Shown here: piece after piece, positions 31,287 to 40,021 of the stretch | How the letters are laid out: the number at the start of each line of letters is the position of its first letter | Position numbering within the stretch: position 1 is the stretch's first letter | IMG/VR virus record: IMGVR_UViG_3300000116_000011 | Location: 1 to 55,095 of that record | Length of the DNA stretch: 55,095 bases | Source: a virus | Direction: 5' to 3' (one strand) | Translations under genes and position numbers: made by a program | Notes under the pieces: generated by a model | Seen by the model: the letters and a program-made list of their open reading frames with translations, nothing else | Told to the model about the DNA's origin: nothing | Database searches by the model: none

Positions 31287-31936
31287 TATCTCATTCAAAA
31301 AAATTTATCACAATTGACATTCCGAAAACTGGGACTAGATCTTTAAGGGAAACACTTCAACCTCTTAAGGTTATAGATTTAGTTGGGAGCCCAAACCCTA
31401 ATGCTGATATTTATCAACATGCTAAATGTCGTGAAATATTAAAATACTGCAATAAAGAAGAAATAGATTATAAAGAATATTTTTTCTTTTCTATTGTAAG
31501 AAATCCATGGGATAGATTTTTTAGTCATTTTTATTATTTATTTAAATGGAAAAATAAATATGAAACCGAAGATTTATCCAAGTGGGATTCAAATGAAAAA
31601 AGTCAGGGCCATCAAGCTAAAGTTTTATTTGACACTCACAAGAAAGATGAAAAAATTTTGCAAGTTTTAACCAATGTACACGGCTCTCAATTTGATTATC
31701 TTATAGATAATAATGGAAAATACATGCCTGATTTTTGCGCTAAAACTGAAAGTTTACAAAAAGATTTTATTAAATTTTGCTCGCATGTAAACATTAATCC
31801 TGTTCCAAAAATAGAACATTCAAATAAAAACAAAAGAGAAGATTATACATATAAAGATTTTTACAAAAAACAAATGAAGGATATTGTTTTCAAAAAAGAA
31901 GAAAAAATAATAGAATTATTTAACTATAACTTTTAA
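31280..31936 (+). CDS. Sulfotransferase (PAPS-dependent)
   Basis: FITIDIPKTGTRSLRETL gives the 5'-loop (IPKTGTRS 14-21), and FFSIVRNPWDRFFSHFYYL the 3'-site (RNP 74-76). DFCAKTESLQKDF and the ending YTYKDFYKKQMKDIVFKKEE then IELFNYNF parallel the ending of the 7301 protein. The gene overlaps the preceding one by 7 bases. Confidence 0.86.
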   Translation: MLISHSKKFITIDIPKTGTRSLRETLQPLKVIDLVGSPNPNADIYQHAKCREILKYCNKEEIDYKEYFFFSIVRNPWDRFFSHFYYLFKWKNKYETEDLSKWDSNEKSQGHQAKVLFDTHKKDEKILQVLTNVHGSQFDYLIDNNGKYMPDFCAKTESLQKDFIKFCSHVNINPVPKIEHSNKNKREDYTYKDFYKKQMKDIVFKKEEKIIELFNYNF

Positions 31937-31945
31937 TATTAAAAA

Positions 31946-32536
31946 ATGATTAAACGAAATAAATTATTATTCTTTCCTGTTCCAAGATGTGCATCCGCAA
32001 CAATATTAACGCACCTGGGTCTAGCTCCAGGCAAATGCGAATATAGACCAGTCTCTACGGTTGAAGCTAAAGAAACTCATTTTTCATACACAGCAGCGTT
32101 CGTAAGAAACCCTTGGGATAGATTGTTGAGTGCGTATTCTTTTCTATCTATTCCAGGTCAAGAAAAAAGATTAAGAATAAAAATTCCTAGTTCATTTAAA
32201 GGTTTTGTTCAATTGTTATGTAGCGATGTAGAAAAATGTTTCTCTGGGTCTAAATTTGAAATTAATGCGAATCCACTTATGAAAGATTTCTACTTAAGAC
32301 CTCAAGCATTTCTATTGAACGAAGAAATAGATTTTGTAGGTAAATACTCCAACTTGCAGCAAGATGTTAATATACTATCGAGAAAAGTGCAAAAACCAGT
32401 TTCCGAGCTGTCTTTACACCTAAGAAAGACTAACCATAAAAATTATTCCAGTTACTACGATACAAAAACAAAAAAGTCTGTAGAAAAACTATATGCTTAC
32501 GATATAGACAAATGGAATTTTACTTTTGAAAGTTAA
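31946..32536 (+). CDS. Sulfotransferase-like protein
   Basis: LLFFPVPRCASATILTHLG gives a 5'-loop with Arg-Cys-Ala-Ser (VPRCASAT 12-19), and TAAFVRNPWDRLLSAYSFL the 3'-site (RNP 54-56). DFVGKYSNLQQDV and the ending HKNYSSYYDTKTKKSVEKLY then DKWNFTFES follow the family pattern. Its stop lies within the first copy of a 15-bp repeat that precedes the portal promoter. Confidence 0.83.
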   Translation: MIKRNKLLFFPVPRCASATILTHLGLAPGKCEYRPVSTVEAKETHFSYTAAFVRNPWDRLLSAYSFLSIPGQEKRLRIKIPSSFKGFVQLLCSDVEKCFSGSKFEINANPLMKDFYLRPQAFLLNEEIDFVGKYSNLQQDVNILSRKVQKPVSELSLHLRKTNHKNYSSYYDTKTKKSVEKLYAYDIDKWNFTFES

Positions 32537-32561
32537 CTTTTAAAAGTTGAAAGTTAACTTT
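32526..32561 (+). promoter_or_regulatory. Two tandem palindromic repeats, possible operator
   Basis: TTGAAAGTTAACTTT occurs at 32526-32540 and 32547-32561, 21 bp apart. Each copy contains the perfect 12-bp palindrome AAAGTTAACTTT. They lie just upstream of the GTGTA motif and the portal start, the arrangement expected for a dimeric regulator binding one face of the helix. Confidence 0.5.
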
Positions 32562-32566
32562 GTTAT

Positions 32567-32587
32567 GTGTACAATAGTACTGTACGC
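32567..32587 (+). promoter_or_regulatory. Candidate late promoter for the portal gene
   Basis: GTGTACAATAGTACTGTAC leads directly to ATG 32588. GTGTA is shared with the elements at 21169, 38069, 41135 and 44601, although the downstream TATA-like part is weak here. Little or no leader is left before the ATG. Confidence 0.35.
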
Positions 32588-34615
32588 ATGAAAAAAAGAA
32601 AATATAATAAAAAAGCCGACTATTGGAAAAAATTTGAAGCTAACGGAGCTTCTGATAATAAAAAATCCAATTTAAATGAAATAACAGCCCCGCAATCCGC
32701 TGGAGAAAGTTATTATATTTCTCACGCATCTAGAGAGGTTACTTACAAACAAAATGGATCAAGAAGAAACAGAATAACCTCTAAGGCGAAACTTTTAAAA
32801 TACCAAAATATTATAAATGGAATGCTTCCTTACACGGTGTCTGCGGACGGTGTAGATGTAAGAGAGTCTATAGAGCTTTGTCAAAAAGCTTATGCAAATG
32901 TACCTATATTTAGAAATGCAATTGACATAATGGCTGAGTTGGCAAATTCACCAATATATGTAGATGGAGGAAATGAAGCATCTAGATCATTTATAGAAAA
33001 ATGGTTTGCAAAAATTAATTTATGGTCTATTAAAGATCAATATTTCAGGGAATATTATAGAAGTGGAAATGTATTTTTATATAGATTAGATGGAAAATTT
33101 ACAACAGATGATGTAATTAAACTAAATAAAGTTTATGGTTCTGGTACATACCTAGATAAAGGACATATACCCATTAAATATGTATTATTAAATCCATATG
33201 ACATAATTGCAACAAGAAGTACTTCTTTTAAAACTAATTCTTATAAAAAAATATTATCCGAATATGAGTTAGAAAGATTACAAAATCCGAAAACAGAAGA
33301 AGATAAGGAAATTTTTGAAACTTTGCCAGAAGATGTAAAAAAGAAAATAAGGCAAGGGGCTTGGACTCAGGAAGGCATAAGTATAGATTTAGATCCTACT
33401 AAATTATTAGCATCTTTTTATAAAAAGCAAGATTACGAACCCTTTGCTATACCTTTTGGTTTTCCTGTATTGGACGATATAAATTGGAAAATAGAATTAA
33501 AGAAAGTTGATCAAGCTGTAAGTAGAACGATAGAAAACGTAATACTTTTAATTACAATGGGTGCTGAACCAGACAAAGGTGGAATAAATCCACAAAACTT
33601 GCATGCAATGCAATCTTTGTTTCAGAATGAAAGTGTTGGTAGAGTTTTAGTTGCAGATTATACTACAAAAGCAGAATTCGTCCTTCCCGACATAAGCAAA
33701 ATCATAGGTCCAGATAAATATCAAATTGTGAATGAAGATATTAGACAAGGTCTTCAAAATGTCATTGTTGGGGATGAGAAATATAAAAACACTCAAGTTA
33801 AAGCAGAAATATTTTTAGAAAGACTAAAGGAAGCTAGACAGTCTTTTGTTCATAATTTCCTTCAGCCTCAAATCAAAATGGTTTGTAAAGCTTTAGGGTT
33901 CAAGCAATACCCTACTGCAAAATTTGAAGAGATTGACATTAAGGATGAAGTTCAGTTGCAAAGAGTAGTAACTAGGTTAATTGAAATGGGTATACTTACT
34001 CCTGAGCAAGGCATTAGTGCTATCAAGACAGGTATCTATCCAAATGCGGAAGATATAGAACCAGCTCAAGAAAGATATATAGAGAAAAGAAAAGAAGGAA
34101 TGTATAATCCTTTGGTCGGTGGTTTACCTATGGTTGATGTAGATGGAGACGGAAATGTAGACACTGTTCCTGTACAAAAAGAAGAATCTGAAAACAGTAA
34201 ACCCACTTCAAATAAAACACCCACGCCAAAAGGATCTGGAAGGCCCGTAGGTAGACCTAGAGGTACAACTGGAATACCTAGGTCAGTTAATGCTGCTGAA
34301 GAATTATATTCAAGAAAAGAGATTCAAGGTGTTATTTATAAAATAGAAGAATTAAAATCTCATATAGAAGACAAAATGATCCAAAAGATAAAAGCTAAAG
34401 AATTGAGTGATGACTATAAAAATTTATCTATGGAGCTTTGCACTTCTATTGTTATGGGTGTTGAGAAAACAAAATGGAAAAGAACCGCAACTTCTTGTAT
34501 TAAAAACCACGAAAAGATTGCTGATATATCAATTATACCTGATATTGTAAAAATCTCAGAGGAACACAATCTAGAAAGTTATCCTTCAGCATTATTATAT
34601 CACAGCAAAAGTTAG
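32588..34615 (+). CDS. Portal protein
   Basis: A large protein right after the packaging region; the N-terminal half (RESIELCQKAYANVPIFRNA near residues 98-117, DIMAELANSPIYVDGG, then YFREYYRSGNVFLYRLDG) is the typical portal layout, with HIPIKYVLLNPYDI, later VDQAVSRTIENVILLITMG. It forms the dodecameric DNA channel. The C-terminal ~130 residues carry a Lys/Pro/Gly-rich linker (PTPKGSGRPVGRPRG, AT-hook-like) and a helical tail. The frame extends to a GTG at 32567 that falls in the promoter motif; ATG 32588 is preferred. Confidence 0.85.
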   Translation: MKKRKYNKKADYWKKFEANGASDNKKSNLNEITAPQSAGESYYISHASREVTYKQNGSRRNRITSKAKLLKYQNIINGMLPYTVSADGVDVRESIELCQKAYANVPIFRNAIDIMAELANSPIYVDGGNEASRSFIEKWFAKINLWSIKDQYFREYYRSGNVFLYRLDGKFTTDDVIKLNKVYGSGTYLDKGHIPIKYVLLNPYDIIATRSTSFKTNSYKKILSEYELERLQNPKTEEDKEIFETLPEDVKKKIRQGAWTQEGISIDLDPTKLLASFYKKQDYEPFAIPFGFPVLDDINWKIELKKVDQAVSRTIENVILLITMGAEPDKGGINPQNLHAMQSLFQNESVGRVLVADYTTKAEFVLPDISKIIGPDKYQIVNEDIRQGLQNVIVGDEKYKNTQVKAEIFLERLKEARQSFVHNFLQPQIKMVCKALGFKQYPTAKFEEIDIKDEVQLQRVVTRLIEMGILTPEQGISAIKTGIYPNAEDIEPAQERYIEKRKEGMYNPLVGGLPMVDVDGDGNVDTVPVQKEESENSKPTSNKTPTPKGSGRPVGRPRGTTGIPRSVNAAEELYSRKEIQGVIYKIEELKSHIEDKMIQKIKAKELSDDYKNLSMELCTSIVMGVEKTKWKRTATSCIKNHEKIADISIIPDIVKISEEHNLESYPSALLYHSKS

Positions 34616-34637
34616 CTTTTGTGTGTAACATATTGTT

Positions 34638-36254
34638 ATGCACCAAAAGTTTAAGTATAGAGCGGCTTTCTCTAGTGAGATATCCGCGTCAAGTAGTGAT
34701 GGAAATTTAAATCTAGATTTATCGCAAGCATCTTTAGATTCTCTAAAAACTCTACTACCTAAGGATGTTGATTTAGAAACTAATATTGATTTACTTGGTG
34801 TAGCATTTAATGCTGCTGTAGTAAATGTATTTAATAAAAATCACGATGGCATTAATACAGATGTAGCAAAAGCTGTATATAAATACTTTATTCATAAACC
34901 TACTAATATTGAGCACAAAAAAGAAAAAATTGTAGGGCATGTTATTAATTCTGCATTTTCAAGCTTCGGGGATAATCAAATTATTTCAGAAGATGAAATA
35001 GATGAATCATTAAATCCATTTAATATTGCATTGTCGGCTGTAGTGTACAAAACTACAAATAAAGATTTCGCATCTTTACTAGAACAATCAATAGATCCTG
35101 ATTCTGGAATGTTCAATACTATATCAGCAAGTTGGGAAATCGGATTCAATGATTACATGATTGCTGTAGGTAGTAAAAATTTAAAAGAGGCAGAGATTGT
35201 ATCGAATGAAAAACAAATCGATGAATTGAAACATTATCTTAAGGCTTTTGATGGGGAAGGCTTGATGGATGATGGAACTGAAATTTATAGATTAGTTGCA
35301 GGAGATGTTTATCCCTTGGGAATTGGTTTCACAACGAATCCAGCCGCTAATGTAAAGGGCGTAATTGAATTAGATAATAAAAAAAAAGACGAAGAAGCTG
35401 AAGCTCAAGAACAAGAATTTAACGAAAAAATTGAAATCAATACAGAAGAATTTTTAAAAAAAATAGAAAAAAATAAAAAAAATTTTTCACATAATGAAAA
35501 AGATACTGTAATTTCTAACAAAGATAAATTTAATCCAGAAACAAATATCATGGAAATGAAAGACATAATCAACGAACTGAAAGAAACCATTCAGGCCTCT
35601 AACTCTGAAAAGTTTTCTGATGAAGCTGTTGCTAATGTTGTAAAGGTAGTCTCTGACGCTATTAGAGAAAAGAGCGACACCTTTGCACAAGAGAAAGCTG
35701 AAATCGAAAAACAAAATGCAGAAGTTGCTAAGGCTAAGGATGAAGCACTTGAAAAAGTAAAAGCACTTGAAGAGCAACTCGCTTCAACTCAAGAGTCTTT
35801 AACCAAAATTGAAGCCGAGCAAAAAGCTGCCGCTGCCTCTCAGTTGTTTAATGACCGAATGGATTCATTGGATAAGAGCTATGACTTGACCGATGAAGAT
35901 CGTCAAATTCTCGCTTCTGATCTTAAGGGTCTTGATGAAGCTGAAGAAAGCTTTGCCAAATATCAAGAAAGAATGGCAATTATTTATAAGCACAAGAGCA
36001 AAGAGTTTTTAGCAGAACAAGAAAAAGCTTTCGCTGAGAAAGTTGAAGCTGCTGTTGCTGAAAAACTTAAAGGTTCGGAAAAAACAGAAACTGCTGAAGC
36101 ATCCAGCGAAGAAGATGTCGAAGAAGTTCTCGAAAATGTAGAAGCTTCCGAATCTGTCAGCTCAAACAACGGAGAATCAACCGAAAAAGAACTTACTCTT
36201 GCTGAAAAGTTTCAGCAAGCTCTGAACAAAGAATCTATAACAATTAAATATTAA
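34638..36254 (+). CDS. Prohead protease-scaffold fusion
   Basis: The first ~240 residues look like a capsid maturation protease: YFIHKPTNIEHKKEKIVGHV with His93 and FNTISASWEIGF with the candidate nucleophile in SASWE (163-167). From about residue 300 the protein is a long coiled coil (AEIEKQNAEVAKAKDEALEK and onward) with an acidic tail, the usual scaffold form. Composition changes near an in-frame ATG at 35550, from which a separate scaffold of 234 residues could be made. Directly precedes the decoration and capsid genes. Confidence 0.78.
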   Translation: MHQKFKYRAAFSSEISASSSDGNLNLDLSQASLDSLKTLLPKDVDLETNIDLLGVAFNAAVVNVFNKNHDGINTDVAKAVYKYFIHKPTNIEHKKEKIVGHVINSAFSSFGDNQIISEDEIDESLNPFNIALSAVVYKTTNKDFASLLEQSIDPDSGMFNTISASWEIGFNDYMIAVGSKNLKEAEIVSNEKQIDELKHYLKAFDGEGLMDDGTEIYRLVAGDVYPLGIGFTTNPAANVKGVIELDNKKKDEEAEAQEQEFNEKIEINTEEFLKKIEKNKKNFSHNEKDTVISNKDKFNPETNIMEMKDIINELKETIQASNSEKFSDEAVANVVKVVSDAIREKSDTFAQEKAEIEKQNAEVAKAKDEALEKVKALEEQLASTQESLTKIEAEQKAAAASQLFNDRMDSLDKSYDLTDEDRQILASDLKGLDEAEESFAKYQERMAIIYKHKSKEFLAEQEKAFAEKVEAAVAEKLKGSEKTETAEASSEEDVEEVLENVEASESVSSNNGESTEKELTLAEKFQQALNKESITIKY

Positions 36255-36259
36255 TAACC

Positions 36260-36895
36260 ATGGCACATAGACTATTACCATTTAGACAATATGACGAAAA
36301 TGATGTCGTTAACTTGTTCTCTGTAGACGTTAGCAGCATCAGCAACTTCATATCACAAGTTCCCGCTACTGACGGGATTAACGCAGACGGAGTACTTGTA
36401 AAAGTAAAAGCTGGAAAACATGACGGAGACGTTAATGATTATACCACTGAGAGCACCGACATGTTCGCAAGTTACAGTTCTCCAGTTGGACGCAATCCTT
36501 ATCCAACCAACCCGCTTAAAGTTGAAGCAACTTCTGCAGTTGGTGATACTCCTCTTGGGTTCACTCTTTATCAAACACTTAATGTTGATGAGAACGGAGA
36601 GAAGCTTCTCTTTAATCCCGTAAAGAAGGACGAACTTCAAGCAGTACTTTCTGGCCAAACAGTTCCTGTTCTTACCAAGGGTATCATCACCTTGAGTACA
36701 AAGGCATTTGCAGGTGGAGACAGTGACATTCCTGCACCTGGTGAAGGTCTTTATGTTGCTGCAGGTGGTAAGGTTTCCAAGACCGCTACTAATGCCACTA
36801 AGATTGGTAAAGTATTAACAACTGGAGCTAGAGAAGCACAAACAAATTCAGATCCTCTTGAAGGACGCTACGCTGTTTGTAAGATCGAACTCTAA
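36260..36895 (+). CDS. Probable capsid decoration/head protein
   Basis: Beta-rich, with GINADGVLVKVKAGKHDGD near the start and VLTKGIITLSTKAFAGGDSD, then GEGLYVAAGGKVSKTATN and IGKVLTTG in the second half. This 'G-x-V ... GK-x-G-K-V-L' order resembles DUF2190-like and decoration proteins found between protease and capsid genes. More GC-rich codons than in the glycan cluster suggest high expression. Starts 5 bases after the scaffold stop. Confidence 0.55.
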   Translation: MAHRLLPFRQYDENDVVNLFSVDVSSISNFISQVPATDGINADGVLVKVKAGKHDGDVNDYTTESTDMFASYSSPVGRNPYPTNPLKVEATSAVGDTPLGFTLYQTLNVDENGEKLLFNPVKKDELQAVLSGQTVPVLTKGIITLSTKAFAGGDSDIPAPGEGLYVAAGGKVSKTATNATKIGKVLTTGAREAQTNSDPLEGRYAVCKIEL

Positions 36896-36925
36896 TTTAA
36901 TTTAAACAATAAAGGTTAAAAGACA

Positions 36926-38002
36926 ATGAATATTACACTTAAAAGAACCGAAGAGCAACTAGAACTAGTGAAAGCTATGGCCTCTCGTGACAGAGATGTA
37001 GCTTACGAAGCTCAACAAGCACTGGCAGCCTTTATTGGCCCAGTTTTGGCTGAAGTTATCGACACAGTTCCAACAATTAGTAACCTGTTTAGCCCATTTA
37101 GCTTTGCAGCTGACGACAACCCCAGCATTCCATTGGATCTATACTATGATGTTACCGACGACGAGTACATCAAGGTATACACCACCAATGCTCCTGGCGG
37201 ATTGCCCTCCAGTCATGTGACTCCCACACATAGCGAAATGAAAATCTCCACTTACCGTTTGGAAAGTGCTGTTGATTTTGATAAACGCTATGCTGCTCGT
37301 TCACGAGTTGATGTGGTAAGTAAAACCATGACTCGCTTGGCTCAAGAAATCTTGATTCAACAAGAGAATGCATCTGCTGGTTTGTTGTTCGGTACTATCG
37401 CAGACAATGCCAGCAAGCTTTACGTCCAATCAAACAAAGCCGATACTCTTACCCTTGACGACTTTAATAGAATGTTGACCAAGGCAAAACGTAACAATCC
37501 AGCATGGAATGGCGGAACTCCTGAGCGTTCACGTGGTCTTACCGACTTGGTCGTTTCTCCAGAAGTTATCCAAAATCTTCGTGAGATTGCTTACAACCCA
37601 GTGAATACTAAAGGTCCTAACAGCGTGACCCCTGGTGCTGGCGCAGGAACTGTTGCAGCTACCGATTCTATGCGTGAAGCTCTTTTCTCTCAAGCTGGAA
37701 TGCCCGAGTTCTACGGAGTATCCCTCATGGAAATCTATGAGCTTGGCGAAGGTCAAAAGTATCAAAAAGTCGCTAACACTCTTATTGGTGGACATGATCG
37801 TAAAGACATTGTTATCGGTCTTGACAGAACTCGTGAAGCTATGCTTCGTGCAGTTGCAGTTGATGCTGAATCTGGAACTTCCCTCACCGTATCTGCTGAC
37901 GATCAATATGTCACCAGACAAAAGAAGATCGGATACTATGCCGAGCTTGAAGAAGGTCGCACCGTTATTAATGACGGAGCTATTCTCTCTATGGGAGTTT
38001 AA
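36926..38002 (+). CDS. Major capsid protein
   Basis: 358 residues in the right position. The start (LKRTEEQLELVKAMASRDRD, then AYEAQQALAAFIGPVLAEVI) is a helical N-arm; SEMKISTYRLESAVDFDKRY is the strand-turn region of HK97-fold capsids, and LTDLVVSPEVIQNLREIAYN the P-domain region. KKIGYYAELEEGRTVIND near the end fits the C-terminal strand. AAAGG lies 10-15 bases upstream. Codon choice is markedly more GC-rich than neighbours, as for a highly made protein, and a strong terminator follows. Confidence 0.85.
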   Translation: MNITLKRTEEQLELVKAMASRDRDVAYEAQQALAAFIGPVLAEVIDTVPTISNLFSPFSFAADDNPSIPLDLYYDVTDDEYIKVYTTNAPGGLPSSHVTPTHSEMKISTYRLESAVDFDKRYAARSRVDVVSKTMTRLAQEILIQQENASAGLLFGTIADNASKLYVQSNKADTLTLDDFNRMLTKAKRNNPAWNGGTPERSRGLTDLVVSPEVIQNLREIAYNPVNTKGPNSVTPGAGAGTVAATDSMREALFSQAGMPEFYGVSLMEIYELGEGQKYQKVANTLIGGHDRKDIVIGLDRTREAMLRAVAVDAESGTSLTVSADDQYVTRQKKIGYYAELEEGRTVINDGAILSMGV

Positions 38003-38023
38003 TTCAAAAAACATCTTCTTTTC

Positions 38024-38053
38024 AAAAAAATCCACCTTTCGGTGGATTTTTTT
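38024..38053. terminator. Bidirectional-type terminator after the capsid gene
   Basis: AAAAAAATCCACC (38024-38036), TTTC loop, GGTGGATTTTTTT (38041-38053). The A-run and T-run pair with each other, so it can act on both strands. Confidence 0.92.
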
Positions 38054-38066
38054 GTATCTAGAGACT

Positions 38067-38092
38067 ATTATAAGTGTACATACATATTATAT
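38067..38092 (+). promoter_or_regulatory. Candidate late promoter
   Basis: AAGTGTACATACATATTATATTAA: the GTGTA element followed after 9 bp by TATATTA. A new transcript would start just before the gene at 38110, directly after the capsid terminator. Confidence 0.5.
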
Positions 38093-38109
38093 TAACCTAA
38101 AAATTTGCC

Positions 38110-38502
38110 ATGCCAAGAAAAAAATCAACATCATCAAAAAATAAAAAAGGTAACTTAGATATGGAATATATTGATGGAGCAATCCACGATGAAAGCCATG
38201 AAAAATCAAAAAGTATAGAAGAAATTTTAGTAAAAAAGAAAAATCCTTTTGGAACAAATTCAATTGATACTCTGGAAGAAATGCTTGAAGGAATGAACCT
38301 TAGGCAAGTTCAAGAACTTGCTGTAAAAGCTAGTGTTTTTCCGTCTGGAAATAAAACCAGTCTTAAAAACAAAATTCGAAAAGAATTTAAAACTAAATAC
38401 GGAACTAAAGAAGGTGGGGCAAGGTATACATCAACCACAGAATCTCCTGTAGCAGAAGAAGCTATAGCTGAAAAAGTTCGAAATATATTAAATTCTAGAT
38501 GA
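38110..38502 (+). CDS. SAP-like domain protein (130 aa)
   Basis: Basic N-terminus (MPRKKSTSSKNKKG), then residues ~58-95 (LEEMLEGMNLRQVQELAVKA, then PSGNKTSLKNKIRKEF), which resemble a SAP helix-turn-helix with the 'S-G-N-K-T-x-L' turn, known to bind DNA. Such short proteins occur near capsid and connector genes of large phages. No ribosome binding site is evident. Stop overlaps the next start (ATGA). Confidence 0.5.
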   Translation: MPRKKSTSSKNKKGNLDMEYIDGAIHDESHEKSKSIEEILVKKKNPFGTNSIDTLEEMLEGMNLRQVQELAVKASVFPSGNKTSLKNKIRKEFKTKYGTKEGGARYTSTTESPVAEEAIAEKVRNILNSR

Positions 38503-39026
38503 GTTACGATTTCGATTCCTCTGTTAATGAAATAGGGAATCTGGCTTCTGGCATATACAAGTACGACTTTGATCAAGATTCTTCTTTGGCCAGCCCAGAT
38601 TATATTTCTGGTTGGCTTCAGCACAATATGGGAGAGCTAAATGTTTTAATTCACACTTCTTACAGCGGAGAGTATCCTAAAATGGGTGATGAAGAACAAG
38701 CTATATATCGACAAATATTTTTAAAAGATTATTATAAGAAGCTTGGTAGAAAAATATTGATAGGGGCTATGGATAGCTCGAATTCAAGCACTACAGATTC
38801 AACTTCTTCAGGTAGCTCAACTGTTATAACATCTGATTGGACAGAGTTAAGAGACGGTGATAGTGTTATAAGAAGACAGGCAATGCTGGCTAATCCTGCA
38901 ACTAAGGTTACAGCTTCAAAACAATATGCTCAATTTTCTGCTGATGCAGATTTTAATATAAAAGAGTTATTGTATAAATATAATTCAACAAACGGTGGTC
39001 CAAGGCAAGTTTACGGAGTAGATTAA
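38499..39026 (+). CDS. Probable neck/head-tail connector protein
   Basis: 175 residues; DYISGWLQHNMGELNVLIHT in the first part and DEEQAIYRQIFLKDYYKKLG next are helical and recall small head-tail completion proteins. A Ser/Thr-rich linker (about 92-108) precedes DWTELRDGDSVIRRQ. The family is not recognised with certainty; position between capsid and tail genes supports a neck role. Its stop overlaps the convergent gene's stop within TTAA. Confidence 0.4.
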   Translation: MSYDFDSSVNEIGNLASGIYKYDFDQDSSLASPDYISGWLQHNMGELNVLIHTSYSGEYPKMGDEEQAIYRQIFLKDYYKKLGRKILIGAMDSSNSSTTDSTSSGSSTVITSDWTELRDGDSVIRRQAMLANPATKVTASKQYAQFSADADFNIKELLYKYNSTNGGPRQVYGVD

Positions 39027-40012
39027 TCTATTCCGCTTAGTTTCATTAGATCTTGCATATTTAAGGTTCCTCCTTTTTTCTTTGCAGCCTCTGTGAGACT
39101 CGTAGACCCCTTTACTTCGCCAGTATCTACTCCAAGGTGCTTATAGTCATCTTTATTAGCTCCAAAGACGGTTGTAGCCCCATCCATGGACAAATGCCTA
39201 TCTAAGTGTTCTTTATTTTTTGAAGTGTTTGAATATTGCATGAGTGCTTCTGGGTCTTTCTTGATTTCTTCTGGGATGTTTTCATTATTATCAAATATGT
39301 TTTTAAATATCCTAGAATACAAAACAACAGAAACTTGATAATTAGTTAACTCACACATTGATTTTCCAAATAGATCAAAGGGCTTTTCAGCTAAAAACAT
39401 ATAAGGAAAAAAGAAATCCTGAAGAACCATATGCTGTATAGTGTCTTCTCCTATCAACGACTTAAAATCATTATTAATTAATATTAACTTAGATAAATCT
39501 GAGTATGTCAATTCGTCATATTCTTCTTGAGAATATAAAGCATTTAAACAATCTTTATCTTTATAAAAAGTTAATCTAATATAGAAATCATTAATTTGCT
39601 GTTTAGCATATTTTTCTGCAGTGGCTCCCATCAAATCATTCTTTAAAGCTAATTTTTCATTCAACTTTCGAGATTCTTCATCAATCATTTCTTGATGTTT
39701 TTTTTGAGCACTTTTTAGTAAAATCGAGGAGCTAGATTTTCTTAAGTTATCCACAAAAGATTGTTGAGAACCGATGAAATCTTCATCCTCTTTTGTCCAA
39801 GATCCATCCTCGATACACCTCTTGTAGGCAGTTTCTTCGCTAGGTATTCCTCTTTTTAAAGCTTTATTCTTTATTCGATCTTCTTCTTCTTCAATATCTA
39901 TATAAACACTTGGGTGTAAATGCTTTATATAAACATAATCATTTTCGTATGGAAATTTAGAGCACCCAAAAGATATGTCTCGAAAAGCTTTTTTATATTT
40001 ACCGTTTTCCAT
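39023..40012 (-). CDS. Hypothetical protein (329 aa), possible tail assembly factor
   Basis: Helical protein with a coiled-coil region (about 95-135) and a Gly/Lys-rich end (AAKKKGGTLNMQDLMKLSGI). FPYENDYVYIKHLHPSVYID near residue 20-39 and YKRCIEDGSWTKEDEDFIGS are distinctive but not recognised. It lies 9 bases after the 40022 gene in the same frame, separated by two stops, so read-through is not suggested. Its minus-strand place before the tape measure fits the tail chaperone position. Confidence 0.35.
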   Translation of the reverse strand: MENGKYKKAFRDISFGCSKFPYENDYVYIKHLHPSVYIDIEEEEDRIKNKALKRGIPSEETAYKRCIEDGSWTKEDEDFIGSQQSFVDNLRKSSSSILLKSAQKKHQEMIDEESRKLNEKLALKNDLMGATAEKYAKQQINDFYIRLTFYKDKDCLNALYSQEEYDELTYSDLSKLILINNDFKSLIGEDTIQHMVLQDFFFPYMFLAEKPFDLFGKSMCELTNYQVSVVLYSRIFKNIFDNNENIPEEIKKDPEALMQYSNTSKNKEHLDRHLSMDGATTVFGANKDDYKHLGVDTGEVKGSTSLTEAAKKKGGTLNMQDLMKLSGID

Positions 40013-40021
40013 TCATGAAGA

